Assembly: GCA_963678705.1 (NCBI GenBank)
Contig: OY783218.1
Coordinates: 15,239,955 to 15,303,954, forward strand
Direction: 5' to 3'
DNA length: 64,000 nt
Source of the DNA: Panorpa germanica
Taxonomy: Eukaryota > Arthropoda > Insecta > Mecoptera > Panorpidae
Under the pieces are notes generated by a model, which was given only the letters and a program-made list of their open reading frames with translations, was not told the DNA's origin and made no database searches. Made by a program: the position numbers and the translations under genes. How positions within the stretch are numbered: the first letter of the stretch is position 1; the number at the start of each line of letters is the position of its first letter. Positions 62,201 through 64,000 of the stretch are shown here, piece after piece.

Positions 62201-64000
62201 AGGTATATATTGTACCTTACAGTTAACGTTGTAAGCATGCTATGTCATTGTTGAATGTAACGCTTGTGTAATGCTTGTGCAATCCATTGAATGCATGGCT
62301 CTAGTGTGGCCCCCTTAAGGCTCCTAATAGAAACTGTATATAAAATTTATAAAGGAGTGTCTATACTACCTCATATAAAAATTTCAGATTCCTAGCTCTA
62401 AACTGTGCTCTGTAATTAACGTTCCAAGCATGCTATGTCAATAAATGTAAAGCTTGTGCAACCCATGGAATACATGGCTCTAGCGTGGCCCCCTAAAGGC
62501 TCCTAATAGAAACTGTATATAAAATTTATAAAGGAGTGTTTAGACTATCTCATATTAAAATTTGAGCCTCCTAGGTATATATTGTACCTTACAGTTAACG
62601 TTGTAAGCATGCTATGTCATTGTTGAATGTAACGCTTGTGTAATGCTTGTGCAATCCATTGAATGCATGGCTCTAGTGTGGCCCCCTTAAGGCTCCTAAT
62701 AGAAACTGTATATAAAATTTATAAAGGAGTGTCTATACTACCTCATATAAAAATTTCAGATTCCCAGCTCTAAACTGTGCTCTGTAATTAACGTTCCAAG
62801 CATAGCATTATGTCATATAAAATGTCGTAGCGCTAATACATAAAAATAAATACATTTTATTGTAAACTTTAAATAATTTTTGAAAAAGAAATGTATTAGG
62901 GTAACATACATTCATAACATAAATTGAGGTTTCAAAAAATACTATATAGATTTTCTTGCAACCTCTAAATTGAGGTTTCAAAAAATACTATATAGATTTT
63001 CTTGCAACCTCTAAATTGAGGTTTCAAAAAATACTATATAGATTTTCTTGCAACCTCTAAATTGAGGTTTCAAAAAATACTATATAGATTTTCTTGCAAC
63101 CTCTAAATTGAGGTTTCAAAAAATACTATATAGATTTTCTTGCAACCTCTAAATTGAGGTTTCAAAAAATACTATATAGATTCTCTTGCAACCTCTAAAT
63201 AGAGAATAAATTTATAACGCTTGTGCAAACCCATAATATGCATGGCTCTAGTGTGGCCCCCTTAAGGCTCCTAATAGAAACTGTATATAAAATTTATAAA
63301 GGAGTGTCTATACTACCTCATATAAAAATTTCAGATTCCCAGCTCTAAACTGTGCTCTGTAATTAACGTTCCAAGCATGCTATGTCAATAAATGTAAAGC
63401 TTGTGCAACCCATGGAATACATGGCTCTAGCGTGGCCCCCTAAAGGCTCCTAATAGAAACTGTATATAAAATTTATAAAGGAGTGTTTAGACTATCTCAT
63501 ATTAAAATTTGAGCCTCCTAGGTATATATTGTACCTTACAGTTAACGTTGTAAGCATGCTATGTCATTGTTGAATGTAACGCTTGTGTAATGCTTGTGCA
63601 ATCCATTGAATGCATGGCTCTAGTGTGGCCCCCTTAAGGCTCCTAATAGAAACTGTATATAAAATTTATAAAGGAGTGTCTATACTACCTCATATAAAAA
63701 TTTCAGATTCCTAGCTCTAAACTGTGCTCTGTAATTAACGTTCCAAGCATGCTATGTCAATAAATGTAAAGCTTGTGCAACCCATGGAATACATGGCTCT
63801 AGCGTGGCCCCTAAAGGCTCCTAATAGAAACTGTATATAAAATTTATAAAGGAGTGTTTAGACTATCTCATATTAAAATTTGAGCCTCCTAGGTATATAT
63901 TGTACCTTACAGTTAACGTTGTAAGCATGCTATGTCATTGTTGAATGTAACGCTTGTGTAATGCTTGTGCAATCCATTGAATGCATGGCTCTAGTGTGGC
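56211..64000. repeat. Higher-order repeat array, 1,319-bp units (five complete, one cut by the window end)
   Basis: Unit starts (CATTATGTCATAT) fall at 56211, 57530, 58849, 60168, 61487 and 62806, an exact 1,319-bp spacing. Each unit has the leader, six 46-bp minisatellite copies (blocks start at 56328, 57647, 58966, 60285, 61604, 62923), two 179+193 dimers and a partial short monomer ending CCAAGCATAG. Units look nearly identical base for base; the one difference I noted is a lost C in a CCCCC run near 63811. This level of uniformity indicates recent amplification of whole units. The array continues beyond the window. Confidence 0.96.

Noticed and set aside
52013-64000. Hammerhead ribozyme in the satellite monomers
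   Set aside because: Insect satellites sometimes carry them, but I found no CTGATGA core paired with GAAA on either strand of the monomer; only an isolated TAGAAAC.

Overview
The window is nuclear DNA of an AT-rich animal, most probably an insect. Genes are split by short GT/AG introns. The recognisable genes are metazoan (discoidin domain receptor kinase, FAM13, SDHA, SRA1, a p400/SRCAP-like ATPase, a mitochondrial SLC25A32-type carrier), and the mobile elements (Harbinger, hAT, YqaJ, DDE_3, THAP, LINE RNase H) are those common in arthropods. I cannot name the order or species from sequence alone.

Layout. 0-2.7 kb: last six coding exons of a discoidin domain receptor (Ddr) gene on the + strand; open and correctly spliced, but most catalytic motifs are replaced, so it predicts a pseudokinase. 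3-11 kb: a YqaJ nuclease pseudogene, an orphan carrier-like exon, three tRNA-like units, a 64-bp tandem repeat, long TA microsatellites and a 1.56-kb fold-back with two smaller inverted-repeat elements inside. 11.6-24.5 kb: a patchwork of duplicated pieces, with two decayed SLC25A32-like copies, two more distant relatives of one exon, a DDE_3 transposase tail, a THAP gene with one frameshift, a FAM13 C-terminus and a 236-bp identical duplication. 24.5-34.5 kb: nearly empty apart from a clean 347-bp MITE with TTA target duplication. 34.5-41 kb, - strand: exons resembling the insert of p400/SRCAP/Domino ATPases, then an SDHA gene whose exons 6-8 (with a cut exon 5) are duplicated through a chimeric exon, with a tRNA-Lys-like sequence in one intron. 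41-44.5 kb: an orphan exon, an SRA1-like gene with an internal in-frame stop, and a 594-bp MITE that also occurs at 11.6 kb. 44.8-50 kb: a Harbinger transposase pseudogene split by a LINE RNase H fragment, a second inverted LINE copy, a hAT pseudogene and another fold-back.

51.65 kb to the end is satellite DNA: eight 45-bp palindrome-bearing units, alternating 193/179-bp monomers, a non-satellite island with a 21-bp repeat, then a higher-order repeat of exactly 1,319 bp in five full copies, preceded by a 1,737-bp longer version and followed by a copy cut by the window end. Each unit carries its own block of 46-bp minisatellite.

Together, partial host-gene copies, nested transposons and a young homogeneous satellite suggest low-recombination chromatin (pericentromere, sex-limited or B chromosome). 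That is inference. The least damaged candidates for real genes are Ddr, SDHA and the FAM13 C-terminus.
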